Shown: positions 1 to 7,591 of the stretch, one piece after another
How positions within the stretch are numbered: position 1 is the first letter of the stretch
How the letters are laid out: each line of letters starts with the position of its first letter
Program-made: the position numbers and the translations under genes
DNA from: Bacteroidia bacterium
GTDB taxonomy: Bacteria > Bacteroidota > Bacteroidia > NS11-12g > UBA9320
Length of the DNA: 63,455 bases
Assembly: GCA_020053795.1 (NCBI GenBank)
Contig: JAGVMN010000027.1
Location: 1 to 63,455, forward strand
Direction of reading: 5' to 3'
Notes under the pieces: model-generated
The model's database searches: none
What the model saw: the letters and a program-made list of their open reading frames with translations, nothing else
What the model was told of the DNA's origin: nothing

Positions 1-249
1 GAATTGGACAAACAGTTTCTCCTGATATTGCTTCCGTCCTTGCATGTAACAAAGCTCGATATGGCATCCCTCTTTTACCCCTTTTTCTTTTCCACTTATA
101 CACTTACTTTTGAATCTGTGATTTTGGATGAACTGTTGTGCAACAGGCACAAGTGGTTTGGCGTAATGGCGGCATTCTCGTTTATTCAAATTTCCTTGAT
201 AAACTGATGATGGGCCTGCCATTCCCTGTTAACATCACGAACCGATGTG
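1..249. other. Edge region with no supportable gene
   Basis: No convincing coding region is visible here. The minus strand has short open stretches that might be the decayed downstream part of the transposase remnant at 250-447, but they contain several stops and I cannot align them with confidence. The plus-strand reading of 67 codons looks like chance. Confidence 0.4.
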
Positions 250-447
250 TTATGTTTTTAATAGTTCTATCGGTTTCTGCTGTATGATCAACAGCGAAAC
301 CATCAGCCTGATCGGTAAGTCCGGATGCCCGGAATCGTTGTGATTATGAACCGAAAGCACTTTATCGAAGTAAGCCCGGTCAGTTGCCATTGAGAGTCGG
401 TAGATCGGGTGATTACTTTGAAACTGATCTGCCAATTCCGGCATCAA
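250..447 (-). pseudogene. Transposase N-terminal remnant (DUF772/InsH-type)
   Basis: The 65-residue reading resembles the N-terminal DUF772 domain of IS5/IS1182-type DDE transposases: an ELADQF stretch, then a HPIYRLS segment, then a PIRLMVSLLI motif, which in intact enzymes is followed by a LKQLxNLSDE-like helix. Here the similarity stops right after that motif and the frame ends within about 15 codons, so the catalytic DDE part is missing. The first codon is a TTG followed directly by ATG; a TAG lies a short way upstream in frame. It is therefore a dead fragment left by an insertion sequence at the downstream edge of the nos operon. Exact IS family is uncertain. Confidence 0.6.
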
Positions 448-610
448 AAAATTCAGTTGTCCGGTATTTTGATGTTTCGTTAATCGTCTCTATTTGCAGG
501 TTTTTCTCAAGATTCCACCAATCTTTGCAATCCGTTAAGCACATTCATTCAACCAAGTCCCAACTTGTCATTAGTCTTGTGAGTTTTTGAGGGTTGACTA
601 TTTTAGATGT
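448..610. other. Non-coding spacer downstream of the nos operon
   Basis: This is AT-rich sequence between the transposase remnant and the stop codon of the truncated haemoglobin gene. I see no gene and no strong stem plus U-tract terminator. Confidence 0.4.
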
Positions 611-1018
611 TTACAACTTCATAAACTTCGGATCAAACTCATTCAGTAATTTGAACTGCATAATGGCAGCAATTGAGGTGGCCTTTCTTTTTGCTAATTC
701 AGCTGTTTCGCCTTTAAAATGTTTGTTGACCGACAGAACCCATAGTCTTTTCCAGCGATCAAAATGCTCTTTTCCGAAATGAGCTGTGTTGTGTAAGCGG
801 GTGTGAACTTCCATTGGGTTGCCGGAATAACCACCACTCATAAACAATACATTTTCCCAGAAATCATACATTTTCGGCAGATGTCTTTCCCAATTTACCT
901 TAAAGGTTTCAGTGAACAAAAGACCGATGACCGGATCATCGACAACCCGTTTGTAAAAGGCGTCAACCAACAGTTTAATATCCTCCTTGTTACTGATGTC
1001 TTTTTTGGTTGTGTCCAT
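611..1018 (-). CDS. Group III truncated haemoglobin
   Basis: A 135-residue single-domain globin, the usual length for group III (P) truncated haemoglobins. Family marks are the N-terminal VDAFYKRVVDDPVIG helix, the FWENVLF segment (about residues 53-59), the SGNPMEVH/LH stretch carrying candidate proximal haem histidines (His72 and His76), and the HFDRWKRLW helix. These globins bind O2, NO or peroxide and have been linked to nitrosative-stress tolerance. It starts 2 bp after the nosY stop codon, so it is almost certainly the last gene of the nos operon. A role protecting N2O reductase or its assembly from NO or O2, or in sensing them, is inference from position. Confidence 0.88.
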   Translation of the reverse strand: MDTTKKDISNKEDIKLLVDAFYKRVVDDPVIGLLFTETFKVNWERHLPKMYDFWENVLFMSGGYSGNPMEVHTRLHNTAHFGKEHFDRWKRLWVLSVNKHFKGETAELAKRKATSIAAIMQFKLLNEFDPKFMKL

Positions 1019-1020
1019 AG

Positions 1021-1788
1021 CTATAAATCTTTACTTTTAAATCTGCGGAGTGATATCCATGCCGGCACAAATGCCCAAATTAACATGGCCGAAAGGGTCA
1101 CTCCGAAACCCCATGTCGTACCAAAAAAATCTTTAAGCACCGCACCGGTATAACCCATCAGTGCCGAAATATCGAGTTTTAATAAAATCATTATTCGGGC
1201 CAAATCAATGGGATTCAATGCCGTGAAAAGGATCATAGGGCGTTCCATCGGAAAGTCAGAGAACTGGAACAAAGTAAATAGGACGATACCGTCATAGATA
1301 ATGGTAAAATAAAACCAGAGTAATATAGCAAGTCCAATTCCTTTGGCTTTGTCACGTGTGCTTACTGACGCCAACATGGCCAATGAAACAAATATACAGG
1401 TAAGTATTAGGCCTGCAACTATGAGTGCAATGCCTGTTTGTGAATTGCCAAAAAACAGTACCGGCAACCCTACACCGACAAAAAATGCAATGCACAAAGA
1501 AGACATGAGTCCCGCCAATATGCTGGTCCAGATGTTTGATCTTTTGATGGGCTGGGTTACGAGCAATTCGATGAACTCCGTAGAGTTGTAAACATAGATG
1601 GTTGAAAAAAGCAGACTCACCATCGGGACAATTATCAAAATGAGGTTTAGTAAACTGATGGTTCCCCTTGATGGATTGTCGTCCAAACTAAAAACGCTTA
1701 ATGAAACAATGAGCAATAACAACGTATAGCCTAACACCATCTTGTTTCTCAGAATATCAATCATCACATATTTAACCATTTTGTTCAT
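1021..1788 (-). CDS. nosY: NosY, membrane permease of the NosDFY complex
   Basis: A 255-residue integral membrane protein with about six hydrophobic helices, typical of ABC-2-type permeases. The FIELLVTQPIKRSNIW stretch (about residues 72-87) resembles the coupling segment of NosY, and a charged loop near SVSTRDKAKG (about residue 143) precedes further helices. NosY pairs with NosF (ATPase) and periplasmic NosD; the complex works with NosL to deliver sulfur and copper during CuZ-site assembly in N2O reductase. It starts 9 bp after nosF, inside the nos operon, and is followed 2 bp later by the haemoglobin gene. The family is confident from both sequence and context. Confidence 0.9.
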   Translation of the reverse strand: MNKMVKYVMIDILRNKMVLGYTLLLLIVSLSVFSLDDNPSRGTISLLNLILIIVPMVSLLFSTIYVYNSTEFIELLVTQPIKRSNIWTSILAGLMSSLCIAFFVGVGLPVLFFGNSQTGIALIVAGLILTCIFVSLAMLASVSTRDKAKGIGLAILLWFYFTIIYDGIVLFTLFQFSDFPMERPMILFTALNPIDLARIMILLKLDISALMGYTGAVLKDFFGTTWGFGVTLSAMLIWAFVPAWISLRRFKSKDL

Positions 1789-1797
1789 TTCTGTGGC

Positions 1798-2505
1798 TTA
1801 GCTGTTTCTCATAACATTAGCGATAGCTTTTGCAAGATTCTCTTCTCCTGTATCGGCTTTCAATTGTTTTAGAGATTTATTGAATTGAATCATGCCATCC
1901 TGCATATAAATGACTTCACTCACAATGTCATCCAGATCGCTGAGTATATGAGAGGTGATGAGTATGAGTTTGCCTTTTGTTTTTTCCTTTCTTATTTTCT
2001 CTTTGAGAATTTCGGTGGCCAACGGATCAAGCCCGGCCGTTGGTTCATCGAGAATCAGCACATCGGGATTGAAAAGAAAAGCCAGTGAGGCACTCACTTT
2101 CTGACGGGTTCCACCCGATAATGTCCGCATCCGTTTGCCCATGATCTCCGGAATTTCGAACAATTCGAGGAGTTCTTCATCATAGGATATGTGTTCGCTC
2201 TTTCTGATGTCTTTCATCATCCGAAAGAGTTGAGCAATAGTCATGTTTTGCGGGTATTGACCGATTTGGGGCATATAACCGATGGTTCTCCTGTAATTCC
2301 AATTGTTACGGATGTCTTTATTGTCAAAGAGGATGGTTCCGCTGTCGGGCACAACCATTCCCAATATACTTTTGATAAAGGTTGTTTTGCCCGATCCGTT
2401 GGGGCCAATCAACGAAATGCTCTGTCCCTGTTCGCACTCAACAGAAATCTTATCGAGGGCAATCAGTTTCCCGAATCTCTTTGTCACTTTTTCTGCCCTG
2501 ATCAT
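1798..2505 (-). CDS. nosF: NosF, ABC-type ATPase for N2O reductase maturation
   Basis: A 235-residue ABC ATPase. Walker A GPNGSGKTT is at about residues 34-42, the signature LSGGTRQKVSAS at about 129-140, Walker B LILDEPTAGLD at about 150-160, and an H-loop TSHIL follows. The length is shorter than most nutrient-uptake ATPases and right for NosF. It supplies energy to the NosDFY complex used for CuZ maturation. The start codon overlaps the end of nosD by 4 bp (ATGA), indicating translational coupling, and nosY follows after 9 bp. Confidence 0.93.
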   Translation of the reverse strand: MIRAEKVTKRFGKLIALDKISVECEQGQSISLIGPNGSGKTTFIKSILGMVVPDSGTILFDNKDIRNNWNYRRTIGYMPQIGQYPQNMTIAQLFRMMKDIRKSEHISYDEELLELFEIPEIMGKRMRTLSGGTRQKVSASLAFLFNPDVLILDEPTAGLDPLATEILKEKIRKEKTKGKLILITSHILSDLDDIVSEVIYMQDGMIQFNKSLKQLKADTGEENLAKAIANVMRNS

Positions 2506-3737
2506 AATTTTAGGGGTTTCATTATAGGGGCATCATCCTTCAGATTTTCAGGTGTAAAGCCCGGAATGACCTTTTCTGCCTGGTCCAACAGGTCAACCAT
2601 TACACTTCTGAATAACATCAGGGCAGTAGGGTTATTTTCTACTATTCTTGAATACATGCTGACCGGCCTGTGCGGAATATCCCCGATGCCATTGCGGTTC
2701 AGGTCATATCCGGTATAATGGCTCCAGTAGTTCTTGCTGATTTTATTCATCACCAGATCGCCATTAGTTGCTACTTCGAAAGAATTGTCCAGGAAATTAT
2801 TTCCGGTAATCGTGTTGTCATAGCAACTGGCCTGAATTTTTATAGCCCATCCATTTGATGAAAACTCGTTTCGTTCCATTATAATTCTATTGCTGCCTTC
2901 AAGATAAACCCCAATTGTATTTTTGCTGAATTTATTGCCCTGTATATGGCTGTCGGAGATATCTTTAAGCAACAAGCCATAAGATGAACTGCCCCAATTA
3001 TCAATAAAATGGTTATTGAACATTTTCACCTCCTTTGAATACATCACCGCCACCCCTGCTTCATTGTTTCTAAAGGTATTGTTCAGATAGGTATCGTTAT
3101 GCGAAAACATGAAATGCAATCCATATCGAATGTTTTTGGAGCTGACGTTTCCCTGAACGAGAGAGGCAGCAACAAACTCGAAATAAATCCCATCGCGGTG
3201 TCCGCTTATTTTGTTGTTGATAATTTTAAGACTGTCACTTTTCCAACAGTGGATACCATTGGCAGAAAGCACTTCACCCGAAGCGTCTGATTCGATGATG
3301 TTTCCTGAGATGGTACAAAGTGAAGAACGCTGACAGTAAATTGCGAAAAAGTTTCTTTTCAACCGGCAATTTTTGATTCTGACATTTCTGGTATTGAGTA
3401 TTCGGATAGCCGCAATATCGAGATAACCGGAATACCCCGAATTTTGAAAGATTAAACCCGCAATCAAAGTGCCTGCTCCCGTTATAGTCAAAAGTTCTCC
3501 TTTTTGTTTTCCATCAATAACGGGAAATTGAACCCCTATGACAACTAATTTTTTGGAAATTTTAAGGTCGGTTTCATAAAAGGTTCCCGGGCTAATGAAT
3601 ATGGTGTCTCCATTTGCTGCCTTATCAAAAGCGGATTGTAGAACGGTTTTGCCTACTTCCGGTTTAACACTCCATGAACGTGCGAATGCCAAGGTCGAGA
3701 ACCCGAAAATCAGAGGGACTAAAATTCTGAACTTCAC
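2502..3737 (-). CDS. nosD: NosD, periplasmic beta-helix maturation protein
   Basis: A 411-residue exported protein with an N-terminal Sec signal peptide (hydrophobic stretch ending ALAFA-type near residue 19). The body is made of right-handed beta-helix/CASH-type repeats with recurring N-x-I and G-N-x-F units between about residues 60 and 340, as in NosD. A C-terminal region with NRNGIGDIPHRP (about residues 347-358) is a NosD hallmark (normally D-x-x-x-x-G-I-G-D-x-P). NosD scaffolds NosF/NosY and contacts NosZ or NosL during copper-site assembly. The gene begins 1 bp after the NosL fusion ends and overlaps nosF by 4 bp. Confidence 0.93.
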   Translation of the reverse strand: MKFRILVPLIFGFSTLAFARSWSVKPEVGKTVLQSAFDKAANGDTIFISPGTFYETDLKISKKLVVIGVQFPVIDGKQKGELLTITGAGTLIAGLIFQNSGYSGYLDIAAIRILNTRNVRIKNCRLKRNFFAIYCQRSSLCTISGNIIESDASGEVLSANGIHCWKSDSLKIINNKISGHRDGIYFEFVAASLVQGNVSSKNIRYGLHFMFSHNDTYLNNTFRNNEAGVAVMYSKEVKMFNNHFIDNWGSSSYGLLLKDISDSHIQGNKFSKNTIGVYLEGSNRIIMERNEFSSNGWAIKIQASCYDNTITGNNFLDNSFEVATNGDLVMNKISKNYWSHYTGYDLNRNGIGDIPHRPVSMYSRIVENNPTALMLFRSVMVDLLDQAEKVIPGFTPENLKDDAPIMKPLKL

Positions 3738-3738
3738 T

Positions 3739-4755
3739 TTAGGGCGTTTTAATGTCTTGCCAACGCAACATTTCTCCGGGATACTTTTTCTGATGATCTT
3801 CTGCCTCTACTTTTGATGAGAAGGCGGCCAGTTCGCTGTTCATAGGTGTTCGGAGTCGGTCACTTCTTAAAATGAATGCCTCTTCTGATTTTATAAAATG
3901 CCTTGGTTTAATAAAATCAATCAGATAACGACAGGCTATTTCCTGACCTTTGACCTTGTCGGAATTCGAAAATGCCAACAGGCAACTGATATCATCGAAT
4001 TTGAAAACTTTTCCTTTGACTGTTTCAATTTCACAACCAAAGCGGATATCGGTGATGGTCATTTTGCAAAATGCACAAGCATCGGCTCCATATTTAATTG
4101 GAACCGGCCCATTGTTGCACGCCTGTACACCTACTATGCCAAGCAATGTGATAACAGTATAGAGTTTGGATTTTTTCTTTTGATCAGATTTTGATTTTTT
4201 CATTTCAAATATTCCGAGAAACAAAACTACGGCTGCCGTAACAATAAAAATCCATCCGCCTTTGTCTGGGATTGAGAATGCACCAAAATTAAGAAGTTGT
4301 TTGAACCCAATCAGGGGTGGTTGATAAGACATGCCCGGAACCTGTATGGCCGCTTTTGGGTCGAGGTTGTGTCCGTAGTCATATTCCCATCTCCAAAAAT
4401 CTATAAATGCCAAAATGGAAAAAACAAGGAACAGAATTAGCCAAGTATAAAGCAATGAACGCCTGTTGATCAAAACAAATAAAACACCCAGACCTGCGAA
4501 AAAAATAAAGATATACGGCAGAATAGTGAACTCAATAAAATCGTCAGCATGTAATGTTCTCATGCCTATATAATGATTCAGCCCGTTGACAACATCAACA
4601 TCGCCTGCCAGTTTATCGGCATATATCTGGAGTACCAGTCCTTCAGGATATTGTGGTGCATCAAGCTCTATACGCCAAATCGGTAAATATAAAACCGCCA
4701 ACAAGGCTAATGATGCGATAAGAAAAAGAATTCTGGAAACGAACGACAATTTCAT
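3739..4755 (-). CDS. nosL: Multi-TM membrane domain fused to NosL copper chaperone
   Basis: A 338-residue protein with two parts. Residues 1-190 hold about four membrane helices (near 9-29, 78-98, 102-121, 168-184) with two exported loops. After a basic linker (KKSKSDQKKKSK, 186-197) comes a fifth hydrophobic segment ending GVQAC, which looks like the lipoprotein signal of a free-standing NosL (Cys213). The rest is NosL: CAFCKM at about 227-232 supplies Cys/Met copper ligands, and FDD and PRH segments follow. NosL delivers Cu(I) for NosZ maturation. Bacteroidota nos operons often have a separate membrane protein before nosL, so this appears to be a fusion of the two; no stop or frameshift lies between the halves. 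It starts about 139 bp after nosZ, beyond a structured element, and is tightly joined to nosD. Confidence 0.88.
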   Translation of the reverse strand: MKLSFVSRILFLIASLALLAVLYLPIWRIELDAPQYPEGLVLQIYADKLAGDVDVVNGLNHYIGMRTLHADDFIEFTILPYIFIFFAGLGVLFVLINRRSLLYTWLILFLVFSILAFIDFWRWEYDYGHNLDPKAAIQVPGMSYQPPLIGFKQLLNFGAFSIPDKGGWIFIVTAAVVLFLGIFEMKKSKSDQKKKSKLYTVITLLGIVGVQACNNGPVPIKYGADACAFCKMTITDIRFGCEIETVKGKVFKFDDISCLLAFSNSDKVKGQEIACRYLIDFIKPRHFIKSEEAFILRSDRLRTPMNSELAAFSSKVEAEDHQKKYPGEMLRWQDIKTP

Positions 4756-4769
4756 GACAAGTACTATTT

Positions 4770-4880
4770 TATAAAATAAAAAAGCGGTTTGAATTCTCAG
4801 TTTGCTTCATTCCGGCCTGACTTATCAGAAAAAATCGGAACAAACAAATGGGGCCTCAAACCGCTTTGAGAATTGTTATT
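4770..4880 (-). terminator. Structured terminator/attenuator-like element between nosZ and nosL
   Basis: On the transcribed (minus) strand, AAAGCGGTTTGA lies shortly after the nosZ stop and its exact complement TCAAACCGCTTT about 60 nt later, followed by a U-rich run (TTTTATTTT). Inside are further pairings (GTTTG/CAAAC, TTCCG/CGGAA, CTGA/TCAG), so the element can fold into a long imperfect hairpin before the U-tract. The 5' arm can instead form a small local hairpin (CTCAAA-GCGG-TTTGAG), and AATTCTCA can pair with TGAGAATT in a crossing, pseudoknot-like order. It could reduce readthrough from nosZ into the assembly genes or protect the nosZ mRNA end. The folding is deduced by eye. Confidence 0.6.
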
Positions 4881-4894
4881 TTTCTTTTTTCAAT

Positions 4895-6862
4895 TTAGTT
4901 AACCTTGCCTAAAGAAAATGAAAGGGGAACATTGCTTCCGGCAGGCGAAACCCTTAAATAACCCGACATTTCCTGATGAAGAGCACTGCAAAAGTCGGTG
5001 CAATAGAATGGCCACATGCCGGCTTTTTCAGCAGTCCATTTAAGTGTCTGAGTCTCCCCGGGCATAATCAGCAATTCTGCTGTTTTAGCTCCTTTTATGG
5101 CAAAACCATGCGGTACATCCCAGTCCTGTTCCAGATTAGTAATGTGGAAATACACCTCATCACCCACTTTGATACCCTCAATGTTGTCAGGTGAGAAATG
5201 TGAACGGATCATGGTCATATAGACATGCACTTTATTCCCATCTCTTACAACTTTGCTTTCTTTTTCCCCTTTGGTTACATAGGGGTGCTTGTTGTCTTCA
5301 ATTTTGAATATTTTGAGTGAGTTGGGTTTGACCAAATCTGCAGAAAGAGCCTGTGCATAGTGCGGTTCACCTATGGTTGGAAAATCCAGAATCAACTGCA
5401 TTTTTTCGCCAGAAATATCATACAATTGAGCACTTTGTGCAAGCTCTGGTCCAGTGGGTAAATATCGGTCTTTGGTAATTTTGTTATAGGCAATCAGGTA
5501 TTTGGCATTTGGTTTTTTACTGTCGCCACCCGGTACACAAAGGTGACCGATCGAATAAAATGTAGGAACTCTGTCTAAAACTTGTAAGTCCTTAATATTC
5601 CATTTAACGACTTCTGAAGACACAAAGAAAGAGGTGTAAGCGTTGCCTTTCCCGTCAAATTCTGTATGTAAAGGTCCTAATCCTGGTTTCTTAACTTCCC
5701 CGTGCAACACAGACTCATATTTCAAAACGGGAATACCTCCGAACTCACCATCAATGGCTTTATCAGAAATGGCTTTAAGCATTTTGGTAAAAGAGAAAAC
5801 GGGAATCAAGGCGGCCAGTTTACCACTTCCTACTATATATTCACCAGTTGGGTCAACATCGCAACCATGAGGAGATTTAGGGCAAGGCATGAAATAACAG
5901 ATATCTTTAAGCACTGCAGGGTCAAGAGTAAGTACAGAGGTCAGAATTTCGGAAGTGGCACTGTGCGTAATATCGCTATAAACGTTATGGGCATATTTCA
6001 CATTGGTGGTTTGGGTTCCTTTGCCTGCGGCAATGTATTCCTCAGCTTTTTTCCAGTTGACGGCCAGGACAAAGTCTTTGTCTCTTTGCGAAGCGTTTAC
6101 TTCGAGAAGCGAATTGGCTTGTTCGGAATTGTAGCAGCTGAAGAAGAACCATCCATGACTTGGGCCTTTTCCGGCATGGCTCAGGTCAAAATTGACACCT
6201 GGCAATTGAAGTTGAAACGCTATGTTCATGGCACCCGTTGCTTTATCTACCTTAATAAAGCTGATCGTTCCTTTGAAATTTTCTTTATAGGATGAAATAG
6301 GTACATCACTGTTGCCTTCTACCGGAACGCTGAATCTCGTGCCTGCAACCACATACTCTGTATTTTGAGTTATAAAAGGAGAAGAGTGGTTACCACCGCT
6401 ATTAGGTAATTCAATAATTTCTGCTGTTCGAAATGTCTTCAAATCAATACGTGCCACTCTCGGGGTATTATTTCCATTGATAAAACACCACCTGCCATCA
6501 ACCTCACCATCAGTTTGAGAAAGCTCAGGGTGGTGAGAATCATCCCAAGGGACAAAGCCATGTGAGGTCATCAACATGGGCTTGGTTTCTTCGCTGTAAC
6601 CGTAACCCTTTTCTGGGTCAACCGAAAAAACAGGGATTACCCTTAGCAGCCTTCCCGAAGGCAAACCATAGGTAGCCAGCTGACCACTAAATCCGCCTGA
6701 AACAAAGTTGTAAAATTCATCGTGTTTCCCCGGTGGGACATAAGATTTAGATGCGGCATCGCCGCTCAGTGCTGTTCCGACGTTTTTTGGCCGGCAGCCG
6801 ATAAAAAATGCAACGGATGCTATCAGCATCAGCGGCAGTAAGTTTTTGATTCTGGATTTCAT
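4895..6862 (-). CDS. nosZ: NosZ, nitrous oxide reductase (clade II type)
   Basis: A 655-residue copper enzyme that reduces N2O to N2 outside the cytoplasmic membrane. The N-terminal beta-propeller carries CuZ-type histidines: DDSHHP at about 107-112 and NHS near 158-160, with further conserved His downstream (SHAGKGPSHG, SPHGCDVDP, LHTEFDG). The C-terminal cupredoxin domain carries the CuA motif FYCTDFCSALHQEM (619-632; Cys621, Cys625, His629, Met632). The signal is Sec-like, without a twin-arginine motif, and ends FFIGC (Cys23), so the protein may be a lipoprotein. A Sec-type signal and this gene neighbourhood fit clade II. It starts 24 bp after the cytochrome c gene, and a structured element follows its stop codon. 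Confidence 0.97.
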   Translation of the reverse strand: MKSRIKNLLPLMLIASVAFFIGCRPKNVGTALSGDAASKSYVPPGKHDEFYNFVSGGFSGQLATYGLPSGRLLRVIPVFSVDPEKGYGYSEETKPMLMTSHGFVPWDDSHHPELSQTDGEVDGRWCFINGNNTPRVARIDLKTFRTAEIIELPNSGGNHSSPFITQNTEYVVAGTRFSVPVEGNSDVPISSYKENFKGTISFIKVDKATGAMNIAFQLQLPGVNFDLSHAGKGPSHGWFFFSCYNSEQANSLLEVNASQRDKDFVLAVNWKKAEEYIAAGKGTQTTNVKYAHNVYSDITHSATSEILTSVLTLDPAVLKDICYFMPCPKSPHGCDVDPTGEYIVGSGKLAALIPVFSFTKMLKAISDKAIDGEFGGIPVLKYESVLHGEVKKPGLGPLHTEFDGKGNAYTSFFVSSEVVKWNIKDLQVLDRVPTFYSIGHLCVPGGDSKKPNAKYLIAYNKITKDRYLPTGPELAQSAQLYDISGEKMQLILDFPTIGEPHYAQALSADLVKPNSLKIFKIEDNKHPYVTKGEKESKVVRDGNKVHVYMTMIRSHFSPDNIEGIKVGDEVYFHITNLEQDWDVPHGFAIKGAKTAELLIMPGETQTLKWTAEKAGMWPFYCTDFCSALHQEMSGYLRVSPAGSNVPLSFSLGKVN

Positions 6863-6886
6863 TTTATTGTTTTTTAAAGTGGATGA

Positions 6887-7357
6887 TTATTTGACGCCGT
6901 CATTCTTTCGCATGAATTCCAAAACATTTCTGGCATCATCATCGGTCAGACTTTGATTCGGCATTCTTACGAGACATATTTCCAACTGGGCCTGGGCTGC
7001 AGGATCTTTATCGAGCATTTCTTCTGTATTGGTAGCAAAATTCATAATCCATGCAGGTCTGCGTCTAGTGGTGACACCCTTCCAACCCGGTCCGACAAGC
7101 TTTTCTTCATTGAGTTTGTGGCAGGCTGCACATTTGACGTCGTAAATTATTTGGCCGGCATCTGCCATTGTTATATCGAGGGCAACAGGTAATTCGACAT
7201 TCTTAAATTTACCGACACCATCAGGTGAAGCTTCTTTTGCCTGGTCAATCATCGATTGCGTTTCGCTTGAACTGTTTTGATTTCCTTGATTGTCTCCCGT
7301 TTGTGAGCAGGAGTTTAGAATAAAGACTAAAGTGAAAATGGTGAGGATTTTTTTCAT
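6887..7357 (-). CDS. Lipid-anchored monohaem cytochrome c, first gene of the nos operon
   Basis: A 156-residue protein with an N-terminal signal ending FILNSC (Cys17), a good lipobox, then a low-complexity N/S/Q linker. One haem site CAACH is at 76-80, and a Met axial ligand probably lies in RMPNQSL (Met132), giving a class I cytochrome c fold. It is the first gene of the operon, 24 bp ahead of nosZ, so the likely role is electron donor to the CuA site of NosZ, with the lipid anchor keeping it at the membrane. Cytochrome c genes in this position are common in clade II nos clusters; the direct donor role is inference. Confidence 0.9.
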   Translation of the reverse strand: MKKILTIFTLVFILNSCSQTGDNQGNQNSSSETQSMIDQAKEASPDGVGKFKNVELPVALDITMADAGQIIYDVKCAACHKLNEEKLVGPGWKGVTTRRRPAWIMNFATNTEEMLDKDPAAQAQLEICLVRMPNQSLTDDDARNVLEFMRKNDGVK

Positions 7358-7381
7358 AAGACCGGTAAAATTTTTTCACTG

Positions 7382-7426
7382 CAATATTAGACCTATGACT
7401 TATATATATAGTATGATTTATGTCAT
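7382..7426 (-). promoter_or_regulatory. Nos operon promoter with Crp/Fnr-type palindrome
   Basis: The inverted repeat ATGA-TTTATG-TCAT (7413-7426), extendable by one base pair each side, matches the TGA-N6-TCA plan of Crp/Fnr-family sites. A -7-like box on the minus strand, TAATATTG (7382-7389), is one mismatch from TAnnTTTG. With a transcription start about 5-7 nt beyond that box, the palindrome would be centred near -42, the place expected for an activator at a promoter lacking a -33 box; no TTG is seen at -33. The likely ligand protein is the Crp/Fnr regulator encoded divergently at 7592. Confidence 0.6.
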
Positions 7427-7591
7427 AAATTCGAAATGAGATAACTCTGTACAGTAATTGAAAACTGCCATTAATATTGAACTTTCTTTATGGTTTAACA
7501 TTATTAGCCAATGAAAAATTCTTTGGAGATAGAACAAGAGGGCCATTTTTGTAGCCTTTTCGTAAAAAACTTTTTGCTTTTTCATTAAAAA

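Noticed and set aside
2191-2718. 175-codon plus-strand ORF spanning nosF and nosD
   Set aside because: Antisense to two solid genes; composition not protein-like.
5702-6295. 197-codon plus-strand ORF inside nosZ
   Set aside because: Antisense shadow of a well-supported nosZ reading frame; no family match and no start context.
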